NCBI RefSeq assembly: GCF_049651805.1
Contig: NZ_JBASCU010000002.1
Location: forward strand, 1 to 18,089
Reading direction: 5' to 3'
Origin: Pseudolysinimonas_A sp049651805
GTDB lineage: Bacteria; Actinomycetota; Actinomycetes; Actinomycetales; Microbacteriaceae
Length of the DNA: 18,089 bases
The translations under genes and the position numbers were made by a program. How positions within the stretch are numbered: the stretch's first letter is position 1; each line of letters opens with the position of its first letter. The notes beneath the pieces are model-generated. The model was not told where the DNA came from. It did not search any database and saw only the letters and a list, made by a program, of their open reading frames with translations. This document shows positions 1-9,048 of this stretch, in pieces.

Positions 1-1423
1 GCCACCCGCCGCTCGGCGGGGGCGGGTCGTCGGCCGACTCGATGCGCAGGCGATCCGGCAGCAGCGACAGCACCGCCGCGACCCCGATCGCGAGCAGGGT
101 GAACGCGAGCGCGCGCCAGAAGGTTCCGGCATCCACCGCGCCGCCGGCCGCACCGACGATGACGAGCGACCCGAACGAGCGGGCGACGCCGAGCGCGCCG
201 ACCACGACCACGAGCACCGCGAGGATGTCGCCGGCCGCCGCGACTCGCAGCACGAAGGCGCGATCCTCTGGCCGACCCGACGGAATCGGCTTTCCGAGCT
301 TGCGTGGCCGCATCATCAGCCACAGCTCGAGCGCGCCCGACACCAACACGATGCCGCCCGTCACGACCAGGAACACCGTGAGCGGCGCCGCGTCGATGTG
401 ATCGCGCAAGGGACCTGCGGCGTAGATCAGCGCCGTGACGAGCACGATCAGGAACGGCAGCATCCAGAGCACGTAGCGCCGACCCGGCCACGCGCCACGC
501 GCCGTCTCGGGGGTCGTCGCGCCGTAGACGCGCGGTTCGCCCGCCCCGCCGCGACCGCGCACGTGGGTCTCCCAGTAGAGCTGCGCCCGCTTTCGGCCGA
601 GCAGGAACGAGGCTCCCGCGAGCGCGAGAATCGCGACCATCGCGGAAGCGAAGTGCCCGTAGCCCTGCGCGGTGTCGGCCCAGGCGCGCTCGACGTCGGG
701 CAACTGCTCGAGCAGCTCGTGCCACGGGGGGAGCAATGACAACGCCGTGAGCACCACGACCACGACCAGGGAGAGCCGCTGCGCGTATACGGCGTCCCAG
801 CCTCGCCGCAGCATCGCCCGCACGTCACCGCGAAACTGCGAAAGCAACAGGAACGACAGCGCGAGCAACCCGGTGGCGGCGAACTTGACGGTCGCCGCCC
901 CCGCGATCGCCCACTGCAGGGCGAGCGGGAAGGGGTCATGAGCTGCGAGCACTCCCGCCGCGACGCCGAGCAGCGCATCCTCCCCGACGTCGGCGGTCAA
1001 CAGGATCAGCCAGGCGACGAGCGCCCGCCATCTCGCCCGGCGCCGCACCACCTCGTCGTCGGTGAGCTCCGTCGTCGCCGTGACCGGCGGCATCCATCGG
1101 GCGATGCCCCGCGCGATCAGGTGACTGTAGAGGCCGATGAACGCGAGGTCGAGCAGCAGGTACAGCAGGATCGCCGCCCACGGGCTCGCCGGGATGACGG
1201 GGTCGGCTCCGGTGGTGGCGGCCCAGCCCTCCCACCCGCCGATGCGGGTCAGCGCGAGCGGACCGGTCATCCCGAGGATCGACAGGGTGTTGCTCTGGGT
1301 GCCCGGGAATTGACCGGCGACCCGGTCGACCTCCTCGAAGGCGAGGAACAGCACGACGAGGGCGACCAGCACGACCGGGTTCGACCGCACCCGCACCCCG
1401 ACCGCGTGCATCAGATTCGACAC
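1..1423 (-). CDS. Large multi-pass membrane protein, partial (runs off left edge)
   Basis: An uninterrupted minus-strand frame of 474 codons runs from a GTG at 1423 to the window edge with no stop, so the C-terminus is missing. The translation begins MSNLMHAVGVRVRSNPVVLV and contains about nine or ten hydrophobic stretches of membrane-helix length (for example near residues 17-32, 80-98, 135-150, 165-190, 212-230, 255-272, 318-336, 348-368 and beyond), separated by charged loops. The start is chosen because an AGGGAGG Shine-Dalgarno lies just upstream on the minus strand (spacing is short); an ATG at 1411 is the alternative. The gene is divergent from the glycine cleavage operon. I recognise no family motif. 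The amino-acid pattern and third-position GC bias argue that this frame, rather than the overlapping plus-strand frames, is coding. It is an integral membrane protein of unknown function. Confidence 0.75.
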   Translation of the reverse strand, partial: MSNLMHAVGVRVRSNPVVLVALVVLFLAFEEVDRVAGQFPGTQSNTLSILGMTGPLALTRIGGWEGWAATTGADPVIPASPWAAILLYLLLDLAFIGLYSHLIARGIARWMPPVTATTELTDDEVVRRRARWRALVAWLILLTADVGEDALLGVAAGVLAAHDPFPLALQWAIAGAATVKFAATGLLALSFLLLSQFRGDVRAMLRRGWDAVYAQRLSLVVVVVLTALSLLPPWHELLEQLPDVERAWADTAQGYGHFASAMVAILALAGASFLLGRKRAQLYWETHVRGRGGAGEPRVYGATTPETARGAWPGRRYVLWMLPFLIVLVTALIYAAGPLRDHIDAAPLTVFLVVTGGIVLVSGALELWLMMRPRKLGKPIPSGRPEDRAFVLRVAAAGDILAVLVVVVGALGVARSFGSLVIVGAAGGAVDAGTFWRALAFTLLAIGVAAVLSLLPDRLRIESADDPPPPSGGW

Positions 1424-1478
1424 TTGCCTCCCTGCGGCTCGTTGCGGGTCAGGGTACCCCTGCGGTGGTTGGCGGGGA

Positions 1479-1491
1479 TAGGCTGACCGCA
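1479..1491 (+). promoter_or_regulatory. Putative promoter (-10 TAGGCT) of the gcv operon leader
   Basis: TAGGCT at 1479-1484 fits the actinobacterial TAnnnT -10 pattern, with a likely start at A1491, about 22 nt before the first riboswitch stem. No convincing -35 box was found at the expected distance. The same hexamer precedes two other genes in this window (1479, 15970, 16263), which supports the assignment. Position before the riboswitch is the main argument; the exact start is inferred. Confidence 0.5.
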
Positions 1492-1512
1492 CAATCGAAC
1501 ATCGGGCCGCAC

Positions 1513-1598
1513 GCGATGCGGGAGAGTCTGCCCCGCGGGTGCAGACACCGAAGGAGCAAGCCTCCCCGCCAATCTCTCAGGTACACGTACCGCATCGC
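1513..1598 (+). ncRNA. Glycine riboswitch, aptamer I
   Basis: A nine-base-pair P1 stem joins 1513-1521 to 1590-1598. Inside it are the conserved glycine-aptamer blocks: GGAGAG (1521-1526), a GTCTG/CAGAC stem (1526-1530 with 1542-1546), ACCGAAGGAGCAA (1547-1559) and AATCTCTCAGG (1571-1581). These match the known gcvT-leader (glycine) aptamer consensus closely, and the position in front of gcvT fits. It is followed after a linker of about 6 nt by a second aptamer, the classical tandem arrangement. The RNA senses glycine and controls the glycine cleavage genes. Confidence 0.93.
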
Positions 1599-1604
1599 AC
1601 AAGG

Positions 1605-1760
1605 CCACTCTGGAAAGCGCCCCCACGCGGAGCGCGGGGGCGGGTCGAGTAGCGTCCGGCAAGGCCGGGCGCGTGCCGAGACCTCCCGCACAGCGTGGAA
1701 GCCGCCGTAGGTGAAAACCCGTTCGCGGGTGAAACTCTCAGGCACAAATGACAGAGGGGG
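1605..1760 (+). ncRNA. Glycine riboswitch, aptamer II, enlarged by an inserted palindrome
   Basis: P1 pairs 1605-1612 with 1752-1759 (one mismatch). Conserved blocks are CTCTGGAAAGC (1608-1618), GGTGAAA (1710-1716), a closed ACCCG/CGGGT hairpin with TTCG loop (1717-1730), ACTCTCAGG (1734-1742) and AATGACAGAGGGGG (1747-1760). These fit the second aptamer of glycine riboswitches. The aptamer is about 155 nt, much longer than aptamer I (86 nt), because the variable arm holds a GC-rich hairpin (1618-1624 with 1636-1642) followed by a copy of the REP-like element at 1643-1683. The conserved core is intact, so the insertion may be tolerated as an extended peripheral helix. Confidence 0.85.
1643..1683 (+). 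repeat. REP-like palindromic element, copy 1 (inside riboswitch aptamer II)
   Basis: Read on the minus strand this is GGTCTCGGCACG, an inner hairpin (CCGGC, loop CTT, GCCGG, extended by further pairs), then CTACTCGACC. It shares both arms with the three other copies in this window, with one arm change (A to G), and has the longest inner stem. It lies wholly inside the variable arm of glycine aptamer II. Confidence 0.85.
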
Positions 1761-1792
1761 AGTTCTCACCACTGAAATCGATGGAGAACTCC
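1759..1792 (+). promoter_or_regulatory. Expression-platform hairpin sequestering the gcvT ribosome binding site
   Basis: GGAGTTCTC (1759-1767) and GAGAACTCC (1784-1792) are a perfect 9-bp inverted repeat with a 16-nt loop. The right arm covers most of the GGAGA Shine-Dalgarno (1783-1787) and ends directly before the GTG start at 1793. The left arm overlaps the last base pair of aptamer II P1. It can also pair in part (1758-1764) with the aptamer core at 1733-1739, giving an alternative fold. This supports translational rather than transcriptional control. Whether glycine opens or closes the hairpin cannot be settled by eye, though gcv riboswitches are usually activated by glycine. Confidence 0.65.
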
Positions 1793-2908
1793 GTGTCCGA
1801 CTCTCAATCCCGCCTCTCACCGCTCGACGACGTGCACGTCGCGGCGGGTGCGGCATTCACCGACTTCGCCGGCTGGAAGATGCCGGTGCGCTACGGCTCC
1901 GACCTCGCCGAGCACGAGACGGTGCGCACCGCGGCGGGGCTGTTCGACCTGAGCCACATGGCGGAGTTCCTGGTCGGCGGCACGCACGCGGCGGCATTCC
2001 TCGACTACGCCCTCGCCGGGCAGGCGTCGGCGATCACGCCCGGCCGCGCGAAGTACTCGCTGCTGCTGGCGGAGGATGGCGGCATCCTCGACGACCTCGT
2101 CGTCTACCGTCTCGACGACGAGCGCTTCTGGGTGGTCGCGAACGCCGCCAACCACGACATCGTTGCGGCGGCCCTCGCCGAACGTCGCGCCGACTTCGAT
2201 GTCGCGGTCACCGACGAGACCGACCGTTCAGCACTGTGCGCGGTTCAGGGCCCGCGGTCGCTGGAGGTGCTGAGTCGACTCGAAACGATCATTCTTCCTG
2301 ATCCGCGCACGTTGGACGGCATCCCGTATTACGGCATCGTCGAAGGCCGGTACGGAGACGTGAGGGTGCTCGTCGCCCGCACGGGCTACACCGGCGAAGA
2401 CGGTTTCGAGCTCTACCTGGATGCCGCCGCAGCGCCCGCGCTGTGGAACGACCTCGTGGCGGCCGGCGCGGTGGCGTGCGGACTCGCCGCCCGCGACACC
2501 CTGCGTCTCGAGGCCGGGATGCCGCTCTACGGTCACGAACTCTCGACCGAGACCCAGCCGGTGCAGGCCGGCATCGGCCGCGTCGTCGCCCTCGGCAAGC
2601 CCGGCGACTTCGTCGGTCGCGCTGCCGTCGAATCCGGGCCGCCGGAGGGCGCGCGGGTGCTCGTCGGCCTGACCGCCGAGGGCAAGCGCGCCGGCCGGGC
2701 GGGCTACCCCGTGCTGCGCGACGGCGTGCCGGTCGGCGAGGTCACGAGCGGTGCGCTCTCACCGACCCTCGGCATCCCGATCGCGATGGCGTACGTCGAT
2801 CCCGACGCGGCCGAAATCGGCACCGACCTCGCCCTGGATGTTCGCGGCACGGCGATCCCCGCCCGTGTCGTTCCGCTTCCCTTCTATTCACGAAAGGCCC
2901 TCTCATGA
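1793..2908 (+). CDS. gcvT: Glycine cleavage system T protein (aminomethyltransferase)
   Basis: GcvT takes the aminomethyl group from lipoylated GcvH and, with tetrahydrofolate, releases ammonia and makes 5,10-methylene-tetrahydrofolate in the cytoplasm. The 371-residue product has the family length and landmarks: TDFAGWKMPVRYGSDLAEH near residues 23-41, FDLSHMAE near 51-58, ILDDLVVYRL with the conserved acidic residue near 101, RTGYTGEDGFELY near 193-205, and a C-terminal GALSPTLGIPIAMAYV motif. The GTG at 1793 is preferred because GGAGA lies 5-6 nt upstream and the homologous N-terminus begins about here. An ATG at 1748 lies inside the conserved riboswitch core and one at 1781 lacks a ribosome binding site. 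The stop overlaps gcvH as ATGA. It is the first gene of gcvTHP, under glycine riboswitch control. Confidence 0.95.
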   Translation: MSDSQSRLSPLDDVHVAAGAAFTDFAGWKMPVRYGSDLAEHETVRTAAGLFDLSHMAEFLVGGTHAAAFLDYALAGQASAITPGRAKYSLLLAEDGGILDDLVVYRLDDERFWVVANAANHDIVAAALAERRADFDVAVTDETDRSALCAVQGPRSLEVLSRLETIILPDPRTLDGIPYYGIVEGRYGDVRVLVARTGYTGEDGFELYLDAAAAPALWNDLVAAGAVACGLAARDTLRLEAGMPLYGHELSTETQPVQAGIGRVVALGKPGDFVGRAAVESGPPEGARVLVGLTAEGKRAGRAGYPVLRDGVPVGEVTSGALSPTLGIPIAMAYVDPDAAEIGTDLALDVRGTAIPARVVPLPFYSRKALS

Positions 2909-3281
2909 CCGAAGTGCACTCCACGCCGGGCACCTACTTCACCAAAGACCACGAGTGGCTCACCGTCGACGGCGATGTCGCGACGGTCGGCATCACCACC
3001 TACGCGGCCGACAAGCTCGGCGATGTCGTCTACGTCGACCTGCCCGCCGTCGGCGCGTCGGTCGCCGCGGGCAAGGTCGTCGGCGAGATCGAGTCGACCA
3101 AGTCGGTCGGCGAGCTGTTCGCCCCCGTCGACGGCGAGGTCGTGGAACGCAACGACGCGGTCGTCGACGACCCGTCGATGGTCAACGCCGACCCGATGGG
3201 CGCGGCGTGGCTGATCAAGGTGAAGTTCACCGAGCTGCCCGCGCTGCTGTCGGCGGCCGAGTACGAGGAGCTGACGCAGGG

Positions 3282-3285
<4 letters not shown>
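2905..3285 (+). CDS. gcvH: Glycine cleavage system H protein (lipoyl carrier)
   Basis: GcvH is the small lipoylated shuttle that carries the aminomethyl intermediate from GcvP to GcvT and the reduced lipoyl arm to dihydrolipoamide dehydrogenase. The 126-residue product shows the H-protein signature: KDHEWL near residues 14-19, VGITTYAADKLGDVVYVDLP near 28-47, and GEIESTKSVGELFAP, in which Lys66 is the expected lipoylation site. VVDDPSMVNADPMGAAWLIK follows, as in the family. The length is typical. An AAAGG Shine-Dalgarno sits 7 nt before the ATG, which overlaps the gcvT stop; its own stop overlaps the gcvP start, so the three genes are probably translationally coupled. No lipoate ligase or lipoyl synthase is in the window. 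Confidence 0.97.
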
Positions 3286-6092
<2,807 letters not shown>

Positions 6093-6096
6093 CCTC

Positions 6097-6178
6097 GGTG
6101 GTCGAGTAGCCGCGCAGCGGCGTGTCGAGACCCACGCGGCAGGTCTCGACACGCGCCCTCCGGGCGCTACTCGACCAC
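6097..6178. repeat. REP-like element copies 3 and 4, inverted pair after gcvP
   Basis: Copy 3 (6097-6132) reads as reverse complement and copy 4 (6142-6178) reads forward, separated by about 9 nt. Their arms can pair almost throughout, giving a long bimodal cruciform or RNA hairpin, and each copy also folds on its own (inner stems GCCGC-GCA-GCGGC and GCGCCC-TCC-GGGCGC). The pair starts 4 nt after the gcvP stop and fills most of the 112-nt gap to the next gene. It may end or protect the gcv transcript, but there is no U-tract. Confidence 0.88.
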
Positions 6179-6205
6179 AGAGAGTCGGGGCGTAGCTTAG
6201 GCACG
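6171..6205 (+). promoter_or_regulatory. Putative leaderless promoter for the FUSC-like gene
   Basis: TAGCTT at 6193-6198 is followed by exactly 6 nt and then the GTG start at 6205, which would make the transcript leaderless. TCGACC at 6171-6176, the outer arm of the repeat, lies 16 nt upstream and resembles the TTGACA -35 box at four or five positions. No clear Shine-Dalgarno is present. Confidence 0.4.
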
Positions 6206-7245
6206 TGAAACTTCTCGCGGCGTTTCGGGCTTCGCGGCGGCAGCCGTGGCTTCAGGTCGCGAAGTCGGCGATCTCGACGATTCTCGCGTGGCTCGTCGCG
6301 GGGGCGCTGTTTCCGGCGCACCTCCCGGTGTTCGCCGCGATCGCGGCGCTGCTCGTGGTGCAACCGAGCCTCAACCAGTCGGTCGCGAAGGCGATCGAGC
6401 GGTCGGTGGGGGTCGTCGCCGGAGTCGTGGTGGCATCCGCGCTCGCGCTCGCTTTCGGGCAGACGACGTGGGTGATCCTCGTCGCGATCGCGGCGGCTCT
6501 GCTGATCGCCTGGCTGCTCAAGATGACGACCGGCACGTCGAACCAGGTCGCGATCAGCGCGCTGCTCGTGCTCGGGCTCGGGGCGGCGACGCCGAGCTAC
6601 GCCGTCGATCGGGTGCTCGAGACGATCATCGGCGCGGTGATCGGGTTCCTCGTGAACCTGGCTCTCGTGCCACCCGTCGCGTTGCTGCCCGCGAGTCGCG
6701 CGGTCGACGGGCTCGGCGACGAGATCGCGGCATCGCTCGAGCGGCTCTCCGGCGCTCTCGCCGCGCCCCAGACGCCGCAACAACTCGAAGAGCTGATGAT
6801 CACCGCGCGGCTGATGCGGCCGATGGTGGTGTCTGCGGACGCAGCGTTGACGGCGGCGGCCGAGTCGCTGACCTTGAACCCGCGCGGCCGACGGCGACGC
6901 GACGAGTTGGAGCGGCTGGAGGCGACCCTGCGGCGTTTCTCGCCGATCGTCACCCAGGTGATCGGCATGACCCGCGCGGTCTACGACCGGCACGACGATG
7001 GGCTTGCCGCCGAGCCCGCGGTGCGGGCGATCGCCGAGCAGTTGCGCCGGGCCGCGCACGATGTGCGCCGCGCGACGCGTCGAGCCGTCGCCGACCCGGC
7101 GGAGCCGCCGACAGAGTCGCTCCCCGCACTCACCGCACCCCTCGCGATCGGAGTGCCCGCGTCGGAGCATTGGATCCTGATCGGGTTCCTGCTCGAAGAC
7201 CTGCGCCGCATCCACGAGGCCCTCAGCGACGACCCGGCGCCGTGA
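6205..7245 (+). CDS. FUSC / aromatic acid exporter family membrane protein
   Basis: The 346-residue product (GTG start) has an N-terminal block of about five or six hydrophobic segments (residues 17-36, 41-53, 68-84, 88-105, 115-130, 138-160) and a long hydrophilic, helical C-terminal half rich in Arg, Ala and Glu. The pattern AIAALLVVQPSLNQSVAKAIERSVGVVAGVVVA matches the conserved start of FUSC-like (aromatic acid exporter, ArAE) modules, in which one protomer usually forms half of an oligomeric efflux channel. The substrate is unknown. No Shine-Dalgarno is seen, and a -10-like TAGCTT 6 nt upstream suggests leaderless translation. It lies downstream of the gcv operon but separated by the repeat pair, so it probably has its own promoter. 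Confidence 0.8.
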   Translation: MKLLAAFRASRRQPWLQVAKSAISTILAWLVAGALFPAHLPVFAAIAALLVVQPSLNQSVAKAIERSVGVVAGVVVASALALAFGQTTWVILVAIAAALLIAWLLKMTTGTSNQVAISALLVLGLGAATPSYAVDRVLETIIGAVIGFLVNLALVPPVALLPASRAVDGLGDEIAASLERLSGALAAPQTPQQLEELMITARLMRPMVVSADAALTAAAESLTLNPRGRRRRDELERLEATLRRFSPIVTQVIGMTRAVYDRHDDGLAAEPAVRAIAEQLRRAAHDVRRATRRAVADPAEPPTESLPALTAPLAIGVPASEHWILIGFLLEDLRRIHEALSDDPAP

Positions 7246-7270
7246 CGACGCATCGCTTACCGTGAGGGCC

Positions 7271-7697
7271 ATGCTCCGACTCGTGCGCCGCGGCTACGCG
7301 GAGACCGTGGGCGCGCTGACGCTCATCGTCGTCGTGGTCGCCGTCGCGTGGTTCGCGATCGGGGGCTACCTCGGCTACATCCTGATCGGCCGGCCGTCGG
7401 ACCGCACCCGGCACCTGTGGCCCTTCACCGTTCTCCCAGTACCTCTATGCGCGCCAGCACCGGTCGTCGCGGGTACCCGAGGTCGGTGAGCAGCTCCCCG
7501 ATTTCCCGCTGCTCGCGGCGCGGTTCGACGTCCCGATGGACTTCTTCATCGACACCGACGGCGAGGCGGCGCGCGCCCGCGACCTCGTACGGGCCGGCGG
7601 GGTACCGGTGATCTACGGATCGGCTAAGCGGGCGGCGCGAACAGCTCCGGCCACGCGCTCGCCGCAGCGGGTGCTCCCACGAAGACGACGGAGTTGA
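7271..7697 (+). pseudogene. Small membrane-anchored protein with an apparent frameshift
   Basis: From ATG 7271 (GTG 7262 is an alternative) the frame encodes MLRLVRRGYAETVGALTLIV plus a strong single membrane helix and then RPSDRTRHLWPFT, after which it becomes proline-rich and stops at 7489. From 7431 the +1 frame reads like a natural protein: FSQYLYARQHRSSRVPEVGE, then a stretch including PDFPLLAARFDVPMDFFIDT and ARARDLVRAGGVPVIYGSAK, ending at a TGA at 7695-7697 after entering the convergent gene. Codon bias switches frame at about 7425-7431. The simplest reading is one original gene of about 140 residues broken by an indel (one base gained or two lost). A sequencing error is equally possible. 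The family is not recognised. Confidence 0.5.
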
Positions 7698-8412
7698 TCG
7701 CGAAGTGGGTGACGACGAACGGGATCACCCGGCGCTCTGAGCCACGCGTGTAGAGCCAGCCGAACACGACGCCCATCGCGAAGTTCGCGACGAAAGCGCC
7801 GTAGCCCTGATACAGGTGATAGGTGCCGCGGATGGCGGCCGAGGTGAGGATGATCGCCCACCGCCCGAAGCGGAGGTCACCCAGGCGGGCGAACAGGTAG
7901 CCGATCATGATCACCTCCTCCTGGATGCCGGCGCGCGCCGCGGTGAGCAGCAGCACCGGGATTGTCCACCACTGTTCGGTGAGGTTCGAGGCGTCGATGC
8001 CCACGCCGATACCGAGGGCGCGTCCGGCGAGGAAGACCCCGAGGCCGCCGATGCCGATCGGCAGGGCGAGGCCGAACCCGAACAGCGTGTCGCGAACCGG
8101 ATGCCGCGCGTCGATGCCGAGTCGGCCGAGGTGGGGGCGCGTGGCGCTCCAAAGCAAAAAGCACACGAGAGCGACCGGGAACAGGTCGGAGGCGATGCCG
8201 AGCAGCTGGTAGAGCAGGTCGAAGAGCGGCCGGGAGTCGCGACTCGGCACGATCGTCGCGGTCTGCTGCGCGAGCGGCTTCTCGAAGGTCGCGCGATTGA
8301 TGAGGGTGACGATCGAGTAGAGCGCCGACATCCCGAGCGAGACGCCGAGCACGATGACGATCTCGGCGACGATGCGCCCTCTCACCAGTGCCGTCGGCGT
8401 TGGTGCCGTCAC
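7624..8412 (-). CDS. CPBP-family intramembrane metalloprotease homologue
   Basis: The 262-residue product has about seven hydrophobic segments and the CPBP (CAAX protease / bacteriocin-processing, formerly Abi) layout: AGIQEEVIMIGYLFARLG with the glutamate pair at 165-166, IRGTYHLYQGYG with His199, and THFAINSVVFVG with His236 and Asn240. These residues form the putative intramembrane zinc site and active centre. The usual EExxxR motif lacks its arginine (Ile here), and the second motif has no Phe four residues before the His. Variants of this type seem common in actinobacterial members, so activity is plausible but not proven. The start is taken as GTG 8412, overlapping the stop of the DCC gene as GTGA; a longer upstream frame would lie inside that gene. 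The substrate is unknown. Confidence 0.82.
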   Translation of the reverse strand: MTAPTPTALVRGRIVAEIVIVLGVSLGMSALYSIVTLINRATFEKPLAQQTATIVPSRDSRPLFDLLYQLLGIASDLFPVALVCFLLWSATRPHLGRLGIDARHPVRDTLFGFGLALPIGIGGLGVFLAGRALGIGVGIDASNLTEQWWTIPVLLLTAARAGIQEEVIMIGYLFARLGDLRFGRWAIILTSAAIRGTYHLYQGYGAFVANFAMGVVFGWLYTRGSERRVIPFVVTHFAINSVVFVGAPAAASAWPELFAPPA

Positions 8413-8792
8413 GCGACAGGCCGCGGCATCGCGCACGCCGGCGTGCCGCCGGGAAGCCGGTGGCGGAATCGCGCGATCAACGCGTAGGCGACCGCCGCAG
8501 CCCACGAGAACGGGGGAGTGACGAGCAGATGCCCGAGGAACCTCCACCGTGCCGGACGCTGGCGACGCAGGAGTGCGGCCACCGCGGCATGCCCGCGAAA
8601 GCGCTCACCGTCGGTCACCAGCCACACGTAATGGGTGACGTCGTGGTGGCTCAAACCGAGCGATTCGTGGTCGATCCACTGCGAGGGCTGCGACTCGGGA
8701 AAGGCGGGCAGCACCCGTTCGAGGCGGCGGACCCAGGTTGTACAAAAGGCACAATCGCCGTCGAAAACGAGTAGGGACGTCGGCTGTGCCAC
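8409..8792 (-). CDS. DCC-family (DUF393) thiol-disulfide oxidoreductase-like protein
   Basis: The 127-residue product starts (GTG) MAQPTSLLVFDGDCAFCTTW. FDGDCAFC holds the DxDC..C signature of the DCC/DUF393 family, whose members have a thioredoxin-like fold and are predicted, not well proven, to handle thiol-disulfide exchange. Also typical are the residues around WLVTDGERFRGHAAVAALLR and a C-terminal hydrophobic segment (FLGHLLVTPPFSWAAAVAYA). It is the first gene of a two-gene unit with the CPBP protein, coupled by a 4-bp overlap. GTG 8792 lies exactly 6 nt after a TAGCAT -10 box, suggesting a leaderless transcript, though GGAGAT directly before GTG could also act as a very close Shine-Dalgarno. 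Confidence 0.88.
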   Translation of the reverse strand: MAQPTSLLVFDGDCAFCTTWVRRLERVLPAFPESQPSQWIDHESLGLSHHDVTHYVWLVTDGERFRGHAAVAALLRRQRPARWRFLGHLLVTPPFSWAAAVAYALIARFRHRLPGGTPACAMPRPVA

Positions 8793-8827
8793 ATCTCCAT
8801 GCTACGTGGGGCCAGCTCGGACGTTAA
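8793..8827 (-). promoter_or_regulatory. Putative leaderless promoter of the DCC-CPBP unit
   Basis: On the minus strand TTAACG (8827-8822), a 17-nt spacer, TAGCAT (8804-8799) and 6 nt lead directly to the GTG at 8792. Spacing is ideal for a vegetative promoter with transcription starting at the start codon. Confidence 0.5.
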
Positions 8828-8838
8828 GCGGAACGCTT
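8826..8838. promoter_or_regulatory. Inverted repeat AAGCG-GAA-CGCTT, possible operator
   Basis: A 5-bp inverted repeat with a 3-nt centre overlaps the end of the -35 box of the divergent DCC gene and lies in the 256-nt region shared with the binding-protein promoter. It could be an operator. Such a short palindrome can also arise by chance. Confidence 0.25.
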
Positions 8839-8951
8839 TCGGCCTGATTGCAGGAAATCTGCGTCACGCGCCCGTTTCGTGCAAGATCCTGGCGTAGGCG
8901 CAGGAATCCTCAGACCGCGTTTCCACCTTGTAACGATTCCTCTCACAAGTT

Positions 8952-8987
8952 TTGACCCGCGCTCTCCGCGTATCTAGGGTCGGAGAT
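8952..8987 (+). promoter_or_regulatory. Promoter of the peptide-type binding protein gene
   Basis: TTGACC (8952-8957), a 17-nt spacer and TAGGGT (8975-8980) form a good vegetative promoter, with a start near 8987 and a leader of about 60 nt. A short inverted repeat, CTTGT (8927-8931) with ACAAG (8945-8949), lies immediately upstream of the -35 box and may be a regulator site. The region from 8839 to 8926 shows nothing else I can identify. Confidence 0.65.
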
Positions 8988-9048
8988 ATCCGGCGTGGCA
9001 CGTCGGGGTCCGCCGTTGTGCCACGCCTCTCATTGCACAGGAGGAACA

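Noticed and set aside
1618..1642. GC-rich hairpin as an intrinsic terminator in the gcv leader
   Set aside because: No U-tract follows and it lies inside aptamer II, upstream of the conserved core.
1748..1792. Upstream ATG codons at 1748 and 1781 as gcvT starts
   Set aside because: 1748 lies inside the conserved GACAGAGG block of the riboswitch and 1781 has no usable Shine-Dalgarno. GTG 1793 has one and gives the homologous N-terminus.
8413..8547. Longer N-terminus for the CPBP protein starting at 8547
   Set aside because: It would overlap the DCC gene by 135 nt in another frame and translates to Arg/Pro/Ala-rich shadow sequence. GTG 8412 gives a normal start with a 4-bp overlap.
8995..9048. 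Longer binding protein starting at ATG or GTG codons from 8995
   Set aside because: The extra N-terminus would spoil the lipoprotein signal peptide, and the AGGAGG site points to TTG 9049.
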